From the NCBI GenBank assembly GCA_022376925.1, contig JAIOJX010000025.1:187301801-187365800 (forward strand): DNA of 64,000 nt, in the 5' to 3' direction. The position numbers and the translations under genes are program-made. Below, one piece after another: positions 49,801 to 53,791 of this stretch. Each line of letters opens with the position of its first letter. Within the stretch, counting starts at the first letter, position 1. Source of the stretch: Tragulus kanchil (taxonomy: Eukaryota > Chordata > Mammalia > Artiodactyla > Tragulidae). Below the pieces are notes generated by a model. That model was not told the origin of the DNA and searched no databases. It saw only the letters and a list, made by a program, of their open reading frames with translations.

Positions 49801-52333
49801 CCGCGGTGAGCAGGGGACACTGGCGGGGCTGGGACCTGGCTGTGGAGGGGTGGTCACACGCTGGGCAAGTCTGTCAGACCTCAGTGAACGAGACACACAC
49901 GGTAAACGGGCGAATTTTACCAGATGCTAGATACGTCTAACTTCTTGTGAAAAGCCCGGCAGTTTTAGGCCACTTGAACAAAGAGGCCACTTGTACAAAC
50001 AGAGGCAACAGAAGGTTTAAATTTACAAAACCCAAGCTACCAGGACACTGCTGAGGCCCCGGGCCTACTCTTCTGGAGAGGAGAGAAGCCTCAGACGTGG
50101 ACCCATCCTGCAGGCAAACCGAGTCAGGAAACAAGCCTCCCTCCCGGAAAGGCTGACCACAGGACACGACAGGCATTTACTTCCACTTGTCCCCAAACCA
50201 GGACGCACACAGCAGCCCTTCTCCCAAAGCAGTGAGGCCAACACAGAGGAGCAGGACTAGAAACAGGAGGCAAAGACAGTAAAGTTTAGGCAGCAAAGAG
50301 AATGTATTAGTTGGGGTAAGACATGAGAACGCTGGAAATGAACAAGGAACAAATTATCAGTAAGGCTAGTCTTCCATTAAAAAATGGCAAAAAGGGCTTC
50401 CCTGGTGGTCCAGTGGGTAAGGACACTGCCTTGCAGTGCAAGGGGCGCCGGTTCCATCCCTGGCCTGGGAAGATCCCACATGCCGCGGAGCAGCTGGACC
50501 GATGTGTCCAATGACCGAGCCGGAGCTCTGGAGCGCATGCGCCCAGAGCTGGTGCTCTGCAACAACAGAGGCCGCCGCAATGGGAGGCCCACACGGGCCA
50601 AAGAACAAAGACGGATGAAAACAGATAAATGAAAGACCAATAGAAGTGGCCCGCCCGCCCCGCTCCCTCCCCACCCCACTCCCCACCCCTCAATAAGAAA
50701 AAATGGAAAAAAGACCAAACACTGTATGTGGACACAGAAAGGAAATAAAAGTAAAATAAGTGATAAAGCCACGAAGATCTGCAGGTGGGAACACTTCAGA
50801 GCGACCACGCCATCTTTTCAGTCCCTATTCTAGATCCACTCATTTCTTTGTTCATTCATTTATTCACTAACTAAAATACTTTGGGCACCTAAAATATGCC
50901 AGGATAGCACTGTTCTTGGTAAGAAAATAACCTCTTGGTGTGCATTCCAGTGAAGGAAAAAGGCAAAGTAAGGAGACAAGACACGCGGTGTTTGAGAAGG
51001 AAGGACTGAGGAGAGGAACAGGGCAGGAGCGCGGGCCGTGCGCGAGGCCGAGGGAGAAGTCGACTGCCACCCCGAGACACAGCGAGCCCCGGCGCCCCCC
51101 GGCCTGGGTGCCGCCTTCAAGGGAACCCGAAACAGAAGTCACGCCTCCGTGGGGCTCGCGAAGAAGCTCGTGCCAAGCGGCAGCTGCCGTGACGGGGACC
51201 CAAGCGGGCAGCGGCCTGGGGTCCGCAAGCAGAACGTGCTGGCGGGCGCTGTCACGCCGCACGCAGAGGCGCGGGCAGAAAGAGCGCGGCTCAGGAAGCC
51301 ATCAGCAGGCGGGGTCCACGGAGCAGACGAGCCCTGGCGTGTGGGGCCTCCCACGGCTGCAACGACTCCTTCCAGAACCCAAAGTCAGGTCCGAGGCCCT
51401 CCTAGGACTTCCCCGGTGGTCCAGAGGGAAGAGTCCGCCCGCCAGCGCCGGGGACACGGGCTGCCTCCCTGCGCCCCACAGCGACCGCGCCGCGCCCGAG
51501 CGCTCCCGCGTCACAGCAGAGAGCAGCCCCGGCTCTTCGCCACTAGAGAAAGCCCACGGGCAGCAGTGGGGACCCATAAATTAGTTATTTAATTCAAAAA
51601 AAGAGCCCTTTCAGGGCCAGGGTCCAGACACCCTCTGGGCAAACGATTCTGACTCTCAAGAAAGCCTGGTTTAGCTGAGACACGACATCAAGGACAAAAC
51701 AGAGGGGGGCCAGCTGGGGGCGGGGAGCCTGACTTGAGAACTGTATCTGGGAGAGAATTTCAGGCAAGTCACCAGCACATGGAATTGTCTAGAACTGAGC
51801 ACACAAAAAGCCACCTGGTTTCTCAACAAATTATATTGCCAAGGAAATTCTGGGACCGGACTTAAAAAAGTTAAAACAAGTCCCGTGGGCTGCCAAGTTT
51901 GCTGATGGAGTTCATGCGCTGACTGAGGTGGACAGGGCACTTCCTACCACCACAGGTGTGGTCAGAACACCAGGGAGGGCCCAGGGCGGTGCGGGACCGG
52001 GGGGCGGCTGGGAGGGAGTTCCCACCAGAAAGCAGGCCCCACCGCACCTCCTCACTGCCCGGCGCGCTCCGCCCAGCGGGCACTCACCGCCGGCTGGTCG
52101 AGGCCGCCGTGGCGCTCCTCGTCCTCCACCGTGCGCCGGCAGTCCGGGCACACCCACAGCGGCAGGTGCAGCACACTGCTGCCCTTGGGCGCCATGGACA
52201 GGGCCAGCTTGCTCGCGGTCTTCACTCCACTCTCTAAGAACGAAGAGTCTTTCCGCTCACTTCTACAGAGAAGACAGTAATCCCCGACTGGGTACGGCGG
52301 TGTTCTATGATTCATGCCAAAATTAAAAGGAGT
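4614..52333 (-). CDS. FAM193A: FAM193A, partial gene: 12 internal coding exons
   Basis: This span holds twelve minus-strand exons whose joined product matches the vertebrate FAM193A protein as I remember it, including LPLWVCPDCRRTVE, YWSEVRY, CACDDCSLSHILTCG and CECHVC. Using one copy of each exon, the phases run 0/0, 0/2, 1/2, 1/0, 0/2, 1/0, 0/0, 0/2, 1/2, 1/0, 0/0, 0/0. The total is 2,076 nt, or 692 codons, with no stop. FAM193A lies on human 4p16.3. It is poorly characterised and has been reported to potentiate p53 activity; nothing in this sequence tests that. Visible traits are several CxxC or CxC pairs, a Glu/Arg-rich helical middle, and a Ser/acidic stretch before a Pro/His-rich segment. 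The first exons, promoter, C-terminal exons and polyA site are not seen. Five stretches containing exons are duplicated in the assembly. Confidence 0.93.
4866..5489. other. FAM193A: Intron sequence, GC-rich then A-rich
   Basis: The GC-rich stretch 4920-5250 is open in several frames on both strands by composition only. From about 5340 the sequence becomes A-rich and grades into L1. No exon was recognised. Confidence 0.65.
5490..6735 (+). mobile_element. Diverged L1 ORF2 fragment
   Basis: Old L1 sequence including ctatattaatataagacaac, acaaacctatggccagactg, aagaccaggtccatagaatt and gtgaattccatcaagtattt, typical of ORF2. It is multiply interrupted. The part after 6317 is repeated at 7343-7756 through D2. 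Confidence 0.75.
6748..7080 (+). mobile_element. Long-form CHR-type SINE, left copy in D2
   Basis: The tRNA-related head starts gggcttcccctggtgatcc, with a B-box-like gttcgatccctgg. It continues through a SINE-specific body, a C-rich 3' extension and an ataaataaataaatctttaaa tail. Flanking target-site duplications of 17 bp (agaaaacataggcacag) lie at 6731-6747 and 7081-7097. They are perfect, so the insertion is young. Confidence 0.9.
7133..7342 (+). mobile_element. Short-form CHR-type SINE, left copy in D2
   Basis: It has the head gggcttccctggtggtcc, a B-box-like region, and a body ending gccaaaagaataaaagacggatgaaaa. It lacks the long C-rich extension. The D2 junction truncates it at its right end. 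Confidence 0.82.
7774..8106 (+). mobile_element. Long-form CHR-type SINE, right copy in D2
   Basis: This is the same insertion as 6748-7080 with the same flanking 17-bp duplications, repeated because it lies in D2. It differs by six clustered substitutions in the body and is closer to the other family members in the window. Confidence 0.9.
8159..8392 (+). mobile_element. Short-form CHR-type SINE, right copy in D2
   Basis: This is the complete copy of the element at 7133, ending in an A/T-rich tail near 8392. It differs from the left copy around the junction (ctctgcagcgagcggcc versus ctctgcagaggcc). Confidence 0.82.
8480..9140 (+). mobile_element. Diverged L1 pieces, left copy in D3
   Basis: gattttgctgatgaatttca, ttcaacgcagcctctatcaa and tgactacatgg-flanking text resemble L1 ORF2. 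A GC-rich roughly 150-base insert (about 8690-8830) and a sequence with acactgtaacacagctgcac lie between. It is repeated at about 9555-10215. Confidence 0.55.
9155..9520 (+). mobile_element. BovB LINE RT fragment, left copy cut by D3
   Basis: The first part of the BovB fragment that is complete at 10230. It encodes a reverse-transcriptase segment reaching LRYADDTALTAESEEELKSL, then breaks down in the ragged D3 junction before 9541. Confidence 0.88.
10230..11256 (+). mobile_element. BovB LINE, 5'-truncated, 3' end
   Basis: The sequence from ccacaacaaactggaaaattc onward is the reverse-transcriptase end of the ruminant BovB retrotransposon. One frame reads DYLICLQRNLYAGQEVTEGD and later NTNNLRYADDTALTAESEEE, containing the YADD catalytic motif, up to a stop at 10901-10903. 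The downstream part matches the BovB 3' region (gtcatgtatggatgtgagag). The frame switches near 10268-10460, and there is a stop and no 5' two-thirds, so it is inactive. Just before it, L1-like sequence is interrupted. Confidence 0.9.
11319..11646 (+). mobile_element. Long-form CHR-type SINE
   Basis: Full-length element with the C-rich extension and an aataaatctttaaaa tail. The target-site duplication (aaaaagctaggaga) ends at 11318 on the left and 11655 on the right. It lies just after the BovB 3' end. Confidence 0.9.
11670..11900 (+). mobile_element. Old L1 3'-region fragment
   Basis: ttaaagaactcttaaactcc and acagggttaccatttctcat followed by ctatcagaatggcaagatcc resemble old L1 3' sequence. 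There is no open frame. Confidence 0.6.
12879..13049 (-). CDS. FAM193A: FAM193A window exon 11, copy 1 (57 codons, phase 0/0)
   Basis: The acceptor is gtcccctcag before GTAAGCAGC and the donor is GTACGG after ACTCAGCAG. It encodes VSSTSSSSSDADDEEADGES followed by a Gly/Pro/Asp-rich stretch ending PPPSYPTQQ. The Ser run next to Asp/Glu resembles casein-kinase-2 type acidic Ser sites; that is inference. It joins exon 12 in phase 0. It differs from copy 2 by one base at 12899 (g here, t at 14059), giving PPPSY here and PPTSY there. Confidence 0.93.
13163..13316 (-). CDS. FAM193A: FAM193A window exon 10, copy 1
   Basis: The acceptor is gcttgtctcag before TTGTAGCGAC and the donor is GTACGGC after AAGGATGAG. 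It encodes CSDDEDVAPLSAKFADIYPL, SSYDDAEVVASMNGVHGELN and GGGENMAPKDE, with one entry base completing Phe from exon 9. The segment is acidic. The exon ends in phase 0 and joins VSSTSSSSSD of exon 11. A second copy is at 14323-14476. Confidence 0.93.
14039..14209 (-). CDS. FAM193A: FAM193A window exon 11, copy 2 (in duplication D4)
   Basis: This copy has the same splice sites as copy 1 and differs by one substitution, changing a Pro codon to Thr before SYPTQQ. The Pro version is what I remember from other mammals, so copy 1 looks ancestral. The difference could be a heterozygous site captured from two haplotypes or a base-calling error. Confidence 0.85.
14323..14476 (-). CDS. FAM193A: FAM193A window exon 10, copy 2 (in duplication D4)
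   Basis: This is an identical copy with intact splice sites, 1,160 bp from copy 1. Exons 10 and 11 are duplicated together. Using both pairs (order 10-11-10-11) would add 325 nt and break the frame, because exon 11 ends in phase 0 while exon 10 needs two preceding bases. Confidence 0.86.
14501..16174. other. FAM193A: Intron between exons 9 and 10, GC-rich, no gene seen
   Basis: Mostly GC-rich with long chance open frames (15000-15900). There are no splice-flanked conserved segments and no recognised repeat until the minisatellite. Nothing else could be supported here. Confidence 0.65.
16175..16277. repeat. Minisatellite, five units of about 21 bp
   Basis: Units start at 16175, 16198, 16219, 16240 and 16261, each ttctcgagggcagg followed by a C-rich spacer. 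The three internal units are exact 21-mers. It lies in the intron between FAM193A exons 9 and 10 and adds five ctcgag sites. Confidence 0.92.
16455..16697 (-). CDS. FAM193A: FAM193A window exon 9 (complete copy)
   Basis: The acceptor is catccccacag before GTGCGCTTGC and the donor is GTAAGTCC after CCAGCGTT. The product opens CACDDCSLSHILTCGIMEPP, continues through a Pro-rich link to SSASSGSGSSS, and ends RLVLTDSGSAPA plus two bases. Joined to exon 10 those bases give Phe and then CSDDED. The CxCxxC start adjoins the CPNC of exon 8. The left edge of duplication D5 falls inside this exon at 16517, so only this copy is whole. Confidence 0.93.
16775..16887 (-). CDS. FAM193A: FAM193A window exon 8, copy 1
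   Basis: The acceptor is atttcctccag before TTAACGAAC and the donor is GTGAGCCC after CGGAGGAG. It encodes LTNKKAVAGESSFTDSVRHA, LSSRLSMPDC and PNCSYRR plus two bases completing a third Arg with exon 9. The C-P-N-C pair at its end is followed across the intron by CACDDC, so one apparent cysteine cluster is split between exons 8 and 9. It lies 77 bp upstream of exon 9 in transcript order. Confidence 0.93.
17556..17736 (-). pseudogene. FAM193A: Truncated copy of FAM193A window exon 9
   Basis: This matches the acceptor-proximal 181 bases of exon 9 (16517-16697). At 17556 it breaks off into unrelated sequence that corresponds to the far end of the same duplicated unit. The last third of the exon and its GTAAGT donor are missing. 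It marks the junction of tandem duplication D5 and is not expected to be a real exon. Confidence 0.88.
17814..17926 (-). CDS. FAM193A: FAM193A window exon 8, copy 2 (in duplication D5)
   Basis: This is an identical exon copy 1,039 bp from copy 1, with the same splice sites. In this unit the following exon 9 copy is cut short and lacks a donor, so a transcript using it could not splice normally onward. It is probably an unmerged contig overlap. Confidence 0.85.
19248..19325 (-). CDS. FAM193A: FAM193A window exon 7, copy 1 (78 nt, 26 codons)
   Basis: This small symmetrical phase-0 exon encodes MTLKTKQRMLTEDWELFRQR followed by RFIEEQ. The acceptor is the unusual gtgaattag immediately before ATG, with a modest pyrimidine tract further upstream; the donor is GTGCGCG. 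The ATG is internal to the reading frame and is not taken as a start, because exon 6 joins it in frame. At 78 nt it could be skipped or repeated without a frameshift. A second copy is at 20388-20465. Confidence 0.92.
20388..20465 (-). CDS. FAM193A: FAM193A window exon 7, copy 2 (in duplication D6)
   Basis: This is an identical copy of the 78-nt exon, 1,140 bp from copy 1, with the same splice sites. A transcript using both would carry a perfect in-frame 26-residue repeat. It is the one duplicated exon in the window whose doubling would be tolerated by the frame. The neighbouring junction errors still favour artefact. Confidence 0.85.
20830..20960 (+). mobile_element. Possible old L1 3'-end fragment
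   Basis: agcatgttctggagctgggc, acaacagtgtgagggcatct and caactgaactgtagcctc resemble the common 3' end of old mammalian L1 elements. The assignment is by pattern memory only. Confidence 0.45.
20961..21769. other. FAM193A: Intron between exons 6 and 7, unassigned
   Basis: AT-rich sequence with no recognised exon. The part from 21580 (ttgttgtggtaaaatgcaca) resembles a common mammalian interspersed repeat, but I could not name it. Confidence 0.5.
21770..22520 (-). mobile_element. Diverged L1 ORF2 fragment, antisense
   Basis: Reverse complement of L1 ORF2: ctctgtaccctgctactttg, gtggctagacttgctagtac, gaaagcaggcattctggctt and gcatcaactgagacggtcat. The end from 22264 on is repeated at 23381-23637 by D7. 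The T runs are uninterrupted and the frame is closed. Confidence 0.82.
22849..22996 (-). CDS. FAM193A: FAM193A window exon 6, copy 1
   Basis: The acceptor is cctctctccag before GCTGGGGACC and the donor is GTGCGTGC after GACGAGCAG. It encodes LGTATHDACHEDTYSALLQR, YQRSEEELRGVAEAWLLCQK and RIDAYVDEQ (49 codons plus one entry base). It is Glu/Arg-rich and probably helical. The intronic sequence just downstream is extremely GC-rich. An identical exon copy lies 1,117 bp away at 23966-24113. Since 148 nt is not a multiple of three, including both copies in one transcript would shift the frame. Confidence 0.93.
23966..24113 (-). CDS. FAM193A: FAM193A window exon 6, copy 2 (in duplication D7)
   Basis: This is an identical second copy of exon 6 with the same acceptor and donor, in the right-hand unit of tandem duplication D7. 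It is transcribed before copy 1. Using both would insert 148 nt and frameshift the message, so only one can be functional. I take the duplication as an assembly artefact and cannot say which copy sits in the correct context. Confidence 0.85.
24498..26044. other. FAM193A: Intron between exons 5 and 6, very GC-rich
   Basis: 24560-24900 and 25030-25560 are CpG-rich, with long open frames on both strands that are explained by composition. The second part is repeated in D8 (26173 onward). No conserved protein or exon was recognised. An intragenic CpG island is possible. Confidence 0.55.
25021..27325. repeat. Tandem duplication D8 (unit 1,152 bp)
   Basis: The copies are 25021-26172 and 26173-27325. 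The unit is GC-rich intron followed by an L1-type 3' end that finishes caataaagctgctgag. The junction falls at a short shared gaatcagcagcagcg sequence. Confidence 0.94.
26045..26172 (+). mobile_element. L1-type 3' end, first of three copies
   Basis: It ends gaatcacacctcaataaagc tgctgag and is preceded by gaaaccagtgatctataccg, the common pattern of an L1 3' terminus. It is repeated at about 27197-27325 and, in part, at 28318-28403, through D8 and D9. Confidence 0.65.
27339..27575 (+). mobile_element. CHR-1-like SINE, first copy
   Basis: It starts gggacttccctggtggcac and continues with a degenerate B-box and a CHR-1-like body to an actaaacaaacaaa tail. It sits directly at the end of an L1 3' end. 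A second copy is at about 28421-28655 in the right unit of D9. Confidence 0.75.
28255..28317 (-). pseudogene. FAM193A: Scrambled partial copy of FAM193A window exon 5
   Basis: The donor and the first roughly 30 exon bases match 29338-29367. After that the sequence loses about 60-80 bases and continues with fragments resembling later exon-5 sequence (a cacctgga piece) before jumping into L1 3'-end sequence at 28318. A clean genomic duplication would not degrade in this way over its last 40 bases. It fits unpolished sequence at a contig end. Confidence 0.75.
28421..28655 (+). mobile_element. CHR-1-like SINE, second copy
   Basis: Duplicate of the element at 27339, one base shorter (gatcctggcg versus gatccctggcg). 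That single C loss lies within 180 bases of the D9 junction. Confidence 0.75.
29338..29462 (-). CDS. FAM193A: FAM193A window exon 5 (complete copy)
   Basis: The acceptor is attgaccag before GAGAACGAGC and the donor is GTACTCG after CAGATCAG. The peptide is ENEHLKKFQVTWELHNKHLF followed by EDLVFSEPLLQSSLPALVSQ and I. It leaves two bases, which the first base of exon 6 completes to Arg. The intact exon lies partly in and just beyond the right end of duplication D9. A scrambled partial copy sits at 28255-28317. Confidence 0.93.
29463..31078. other. FAM193A: Intron between exons 4 and 5, unassigned
   Basis: GC-rich single-copy-looking DNA with a CA/CG tract at 30355. I see no exon and no clear mobile element. 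Confidence 0.55.
30355..30400. repeat. CA/CG-rich low-complexity tract
   Basis: An imperfect run of cacac, cgcac and gcacgc words in the intron between exons 4 and 5. It is simple sequence with no gene. Confidence 0.7.
31079..33325. repeat. Tandem duplication D10 (unit 1,124 bp)
   Basis: The copies are about 31079-32193 and 32203-33325, with a short filler (caaaagtctccatc) between them. The content is GC-rich intron without an exon. Its right copy overlaps D11, so some sequence here occurs three times. Confidence 0.93.
32947..35180. repeat. Tandem duplication D11 (unit 1,122 bp)
   Basis: The copies are 32947-about 34023 and 34070-about 35145. About 46 bases of filler (34024-34069) match neither copy. 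The left copy cuts a CHR-type SINE short; the right copy carries it complete with tail and target-site duplication. Confidence 0.93.
33732..34023 (+). mobile_element. Long-form CHR-type SINE, cut at D11 junction
   Basis: The same insertion as 34854, but the C-rich extension stops at gagccccacc and runs into filler. The tail and right target-site duplication are missing. Confidence 0.88.
34854..35196 (+). mobile_element. Long-form CHR-type SINE with complete tail
   Basis: The element has the full C-rich extension, an ataaataaataaatcttt tail and an A-rich end interrupted by gac. The target-site duplication aagaatggaatctgag lies at 34838-34853 and 35197-35212. Confidence 0.9.
35213..35709. other. 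FAM193A: Intron just downstream of exon 4, nothing recognised
   Basis: Single-copy-looking sequence between the SINE at 34854 and exon 4. It holds no repeat or exon I can support. Confidence 0.6.
35710..35944 (-). CDS. FAM193A: FAM193A window exon 4 (78 codons)
   Basis: The acceptor is ccgtgcag before GCTCTGCGAG and the donor is GTGAGCC after GGCACGCTG. It encodes LCERDPYQLYQRLEQQAREY, VLEMKVRLLRQLSAASRVKS, a Pro/Gln link, and then HQFISLLLEEYGALCQAART with ISTFLGTL at the end. Two amphipathic helical stretches are evident; coiled-coil or helical-bundle packing is inference. The exon enters with one base and leaves in phase 0, so GTL joins ENEHLKK of exon 5. It is present once, in unduplicated DNA between D11 and D12. 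Confidence 0.94.
36352..36563 (-). mobile_element. Bov-tA SINE, antisense
   Basis: Antisense order: gtgcctgactctgcgactc, caggcagaatcctggagtgg, ggatcgaaccagcatctc, ctgcactggcaggcaggctc, then the tRNA-like head complement. This is a ruminant-specific SINE family. Confidence 0.85.
37694..37893 (-). mobile_element. Bov-tA SINE, antisense
   Basis: Complete antisense copy from ctctcagttgtgtctgactc to the head complement gccagggaagccc. The body holds caggcaagaacacgggagtg and ctgcatct-like B-box sequence. Confidence 0.88.
38774..38976 (-). mobile_element. Bov-tA SINE, antisense, left copy in D12
   Basis: Antisense copy with tgtgtccgactctgcgaccc, the cacaggctgccatttcc region, the gggatcaaacctgtgtctcc B-box complement and a cccccagggaggc end. 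The duplicate is at 39878-40080. Confidence 0.87.
39412..39450 (-). pseudogene. FAM193A: Truncated duplicate of FAM193A window exon 3
   Basis: These 39 bases repeat the donor-proximal end of exon 3 (complete copy at 40516-40683), including its GTACGC donor. At 39451 the match stops abruptly and runs into about 15 bases of filler, and then the right copy of duplication D12 begins. There is no acceptor, so it cannot be an exon by itself. It is most likely the ragged end of a contig rather than a real gene fragment. Confidence 0.85.
39878..40080 (-). mobile_element. Bov-tA SINE, antisense, right copy in D12
   Basis: Identical duplicate of the SINE at 38774-38976. Confidence 0.87.
40516..40683 (-). 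CDS. FAM193A: FAM193A window exon 3 (complete copy)
   Basis: The acceptor is gtccccag before GGAGGTTTCG and the donor is GTACGC after GTGGACAG. It encodes EVSAEVEREPQQLQNYWSEV, then RYTVRCIYRQAGTPLADEQD and SLVPDKEGVKELVD. This is a charged, probably helical segment, among the best-conserved parts of the family as I recall it. Entry uses one base and exit leaves two, so the exon is frame-compatible with both neighbours. A truncated duplicate of its 3' end lies at 39412-39450, inside the left copy of duplication D12. The copy annotated here is the intact one. Confidence 0.93.
40907..41049 (-). CDS. FAM193A: FAM193A window exon 2 (47 codons + 2 nt)
   Basis: The acceptor is tttaaagcag before GGTCAAGAC and the donor is GTACTGG after GAGCGCAG. 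The product starts GQDFLLHTPLGSQPEAGSGG, a low-complexity Gly/Pro/Ala segment, and ends SDTACACEACSER. The C-x-C-x-x-C cluster is the third cysteine group of the protein seen here. The exon leaves two bases (AG), completed by the first base of window exon 3 to give Arg. It is separated from exon 1 by about 11 kb of repeat-rich intron, inflated by duplications D13 and D14. Only 223 bp of intron separates it from exon 3. Confidence 0.92.
41142..41192 (+). mobile_element. Bov-tA SINE short fragment
   Basis: The stretch gagaaggaaatggcgaccca followed by ctccagtattcttgcctggg is the middle of the Bov-tA consensus. Only about 50 bases remain. Confidence 0.65.
41226..41560 (-). mobile_element. Long-form CHR-type SINE, antisense
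   Basis: Reverse orientation: T-rich tail, then the G-rich complement of the extension, the body, and the tRNA-related head ending ccaccaggggagccc. The flanks ctatatgtttt and ctacatggtttt may be a diverged target-site duplication. Confidence 0.88.
42014..42264 (+). mobile_element. Short-form CHR-type SINE
   Basis: It begins gggcctccctggtggtcc and ends around gaatgaggatgcatgcaaataaac with an A/T-rich tail. There is no C-rich extension. The body is more diverged than the long-form copies. Confidence 0.82.
42966..43382 (-). mobile_element. L1 3'-part fragment, antisense, left copy in D13
   Basis: ttttacctgggttgtttggt, gtccttgatatgttttggat and ttttgctgtggagaagcttt are antisense L1. The antisense L1 continues beyond a CHR-1-like SINE and a Bov-tA fragment to about 45075. 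Confidence 0.82.
43383..43500 (-). mobile_element. CHR-1-like SINE fragment, antisense, left copy in D13
   Basis: Antisense tRNA-related SINE ending gaaccaccagggaagtctccc, inserted in antisense L1 sequence. The second copy is at 44566-44683. Confidence 0.75.
44566..44683 (-). mobile_element. CHR-1-like SINE fragment, antisense, right copy in D13
   Basis: Identical duplicate of 43383-43500 within D13. Confidence 0.75.
44835..44970 (-). mobile_element. Bov-tA SINE fragment, antisense
   Basis: The 3' part of the element (ccgtggaccggagcccgcc, caggcaagaacacaggagcg) is inserted in antisense L1 sequence that resumes near 44985. Confidence 0.7.
45392..45649 (-). mobile_element. Intermediate-form CHR-type SINE, antisense
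   Basis: Antisense copy ending ccgcccgggaagccc. Its 3' part reads, on the minus strand, aataaaagagcccaaaattt, a shorter version of the module extended in the long form. Diverged flanking repeats (atggcct) suggest an older insertion. Confidence 0.82.
45886..46140 (-). mobile_element. Old CHR-1-like SINE, antisense, left copy in D14
   Basis: Diverged antisense SINE with repeated ggctcctggctccgg and cgcgggagcacg modules and a degenerate B-box complement (ggaccaggggtggaactcg). The duplicate is at 46965-47219. Confidence 0.65.
46670..46845 (+). mobile_element. Bov-tA SINE, left copy in D14 (error-rich)
   Basis: Sense copy beginning gggcttcctggtggctcag and ending gggtcgcagagtcagacg. It lacks five homopolymer bases present in the copy at 47749. 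Confidence 0.85.
46965..47219 (-). mobile_element. Old CHR-1-like SINE, antisense, right copy in D14
   Basis: Identical duplicate of 45886-46140 in the right unit of D14. Confidence 0.65.
47749..47928 (+). mobile_element. Bov-tA SINE, right copy in D14
   Basis: The same element as 46670 with the expected family spelling at all five positions (ggggcttccctgg, ggtccccgag, ctagggaag, cggggtcgc). This shows that the left copy carries the errors. Confidence 0.87.
47937..50378. other. FAM193A: Large intron between exons 1 and 2, GC-rich part
   Basis: 48000-49700 is GC-rich and shows very long open frames on both strands (up to 374 codons). Their composition is skewed to Pro, Gly, Ala and Arg, with no familiar domain. 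I treat them as chance frames in CpG-rich DNA. Confidence 0.6.
50394..50697 (+). mobile_element. Long-form CHR-type SINE
   Basis: Full head, body and C-rich extension, ending cctcaataag. An imperfect target-site duplication lies at 50379-50393 (aaaaaatggcaaaaa) and 50698-50712 (aaaaaatggaaaaaa). Confidence 0.88.
50713..52087. other. FAM193A: Intron just downstream of exon 1
   Basis: Contains the diverged CHR-1-like SINE at 51404. The remainder holds no supportable gene or RNA. Confidence 0.6.
51404..51575 (+). mobile_element. Diverged CHR-1-like SINE
   Basis: The head ggacttccccggtggtccag is clear. The body is rich in C-to-T and G changes and ends before an aattcaaaaaaaga tail. Confidence 0.65.
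52088..52333 (-). CDS. FAM193A: FAM193A window exon 1 (82 codons, phase 0 to 0)
   Basis: This is the first FAM193A exon I can place. The acceptor reads ctgttccag before ACTCCTTTT, with a T-rich tract upstream; the donor is GTGAGTG after GCCGGCG. It encodes TPFNFGMNHRTPPYPVG followed by DYCLLCRSERKD and later LPLWVCPDCRRTVEDEER. The CLLC and CPDC pairs, about 40 residues apart, look like two halves of a possible metal-binding site; that is inference. The exon ends DQPA and joins window exon 2 in phase 0. The exon upstream of it was not found between 52.3 kb and the window end. It lies just below duplication D15 and is present once. Confidence 0.93.
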
Positions 52334-52683
52334 CTGGAACAGAAAAAATAAAAAAAGCATTTTCAAAATATGAGCCACAAAGTCGAGATCATTAAAAATT
52401 ACATACAGTTCTAAAACTTTAATGCACATGTATGTTTACACCAAGAAACATCCAATAGGGGATCTACTGAATAAAATCGTGCCTAGTATTCTAGAAACCT
52501 GTAATACGTATTTCAAATAACAGAGCAATGCCGTAAGGACCATTTACGGAGGAGTCAGAAATCTGTCCACTCCACCCCGCCACCTAGACATCTGTATCAC
52601 TCCCCAACCCCACATACTAGAAAGGGTCAGCCTCAGTTCAGACACAGAGCACCAGGGTTTCTTTTTTTAAAAACTGTCGACCA

Positions 52684-53010
52684 GGGCTTCCCCTGGTGGT
52701 CCAGTGGGTGAGGACACCACCTTGCAGTGCAAGGGGTGCTGGTTCAATTCCTGGCCTGGGAAGATCCCACGTGCCGCGGAGCGGCTGCACCGATGTGTCC
52801 AGTTACCGAGCCGGAGCTCTGGAGCGCATGCACCCAGAGCCGGCGCTCTGCGACGACAGACACCACCACGATGGGAGGCCCGCAGGAGCCAAAGAACAAA
52901 GACGGATGAAAATGGAGAAATGAAAGACCAATAGAAGTGGCCTGCCCATCCCTCTCCCTCCCCACCCCACCCCCAAAAGATAAATAAATTTTAAAAATTA
53001 AAAAAAAAAA
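52684..53010 (+). mobile_element. Long-form CHR-type SINE, left copy in D15
   Basis: Full element with a C-rich extension and an ataaattttaaaaattaaaa tail. The target-site duplication aaactgtcgacca precedes 52684 and recurs after the poly(A), ending at 53026. Confidence 0.9.
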
Positions 53011-53034
53011 AAAAAACTGTCGACCAAGTTCCAG

Positions 53035-53250
53035 GAGTTCCCTGGCATTTCAGTGGCTCGGCTTCTTCACTCTCACTGCTGAGGGCCTGGGCTCGACCCT
53101 CGTGGGGACCTAAGATCCTGCAAGCTGCTCAGCGCAGGCGAAACCCACAACAAAGCCCAAAGCCACTGCTCCAGAGCTGCCCGCACAGAGGGCTCCAGCC
53201 CGCAGTGGTGGGCCTGGCTCGCGTGCGCCCAGAGATCCCAGCCGCCTGAG
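53035..53250 (+). mobile_element. Diverged CHR-1-like SINE, left copy in D15
   Basis: Head gagttccctggcatttcag and a degenerate B-box (gggctcgaccctcgtgg), then gacctaagatcctgcaagctg. It directly follows the target-site duplication of the SINE at 52684. The duplicate is at 54141-54356. Confidence 0.65.
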
Positions 53251-53791
53251 GCGGACTGAGTTCGAGTCAAGATAAACATCAAAGAGCCGGCCAGCAGCCT
53301 CACAGCCAAGAGCCAGCCTGCCTCTGAGCACGACGGCAGCTGTGCGGAACCCAACTCCAGCCTCAGTGTCTGCATCCGCTTCTCAAACAGGTCCTACACT
53401 GTGGGGTGAGGGTGGGCGTGGGAGCCTCGGCGGGAGGAAAGATCATTACCCTAGACTCTCTCTAAGGGAACGCCGACCACGCTAACAGAAAAAGGCAATT
53501 AGCCTCAAAAGCACACCAAAGTGAAAAACTTTAAATTTGTTATGTTTACACCAAGAAACATCCAATAGGGATCTACTGAATAAAATCGTGCCTAGTATTC
53601 TAGAAACCTGTAATACGTTTTCAAATAACAGAGCAATGCCGTAAGGACCATTTACGGAGGAGTCAGAAATCTGTCCACTCCCCCCCGCCACCTAGACATC
53701 TGTATCACTCCCCAACCCCACATACTAGAAAGGGTCAGCCTCAGTTCAGACACAGAGCACCAGGGTTTCTTTTTTTAAAAACTGTCGACCA

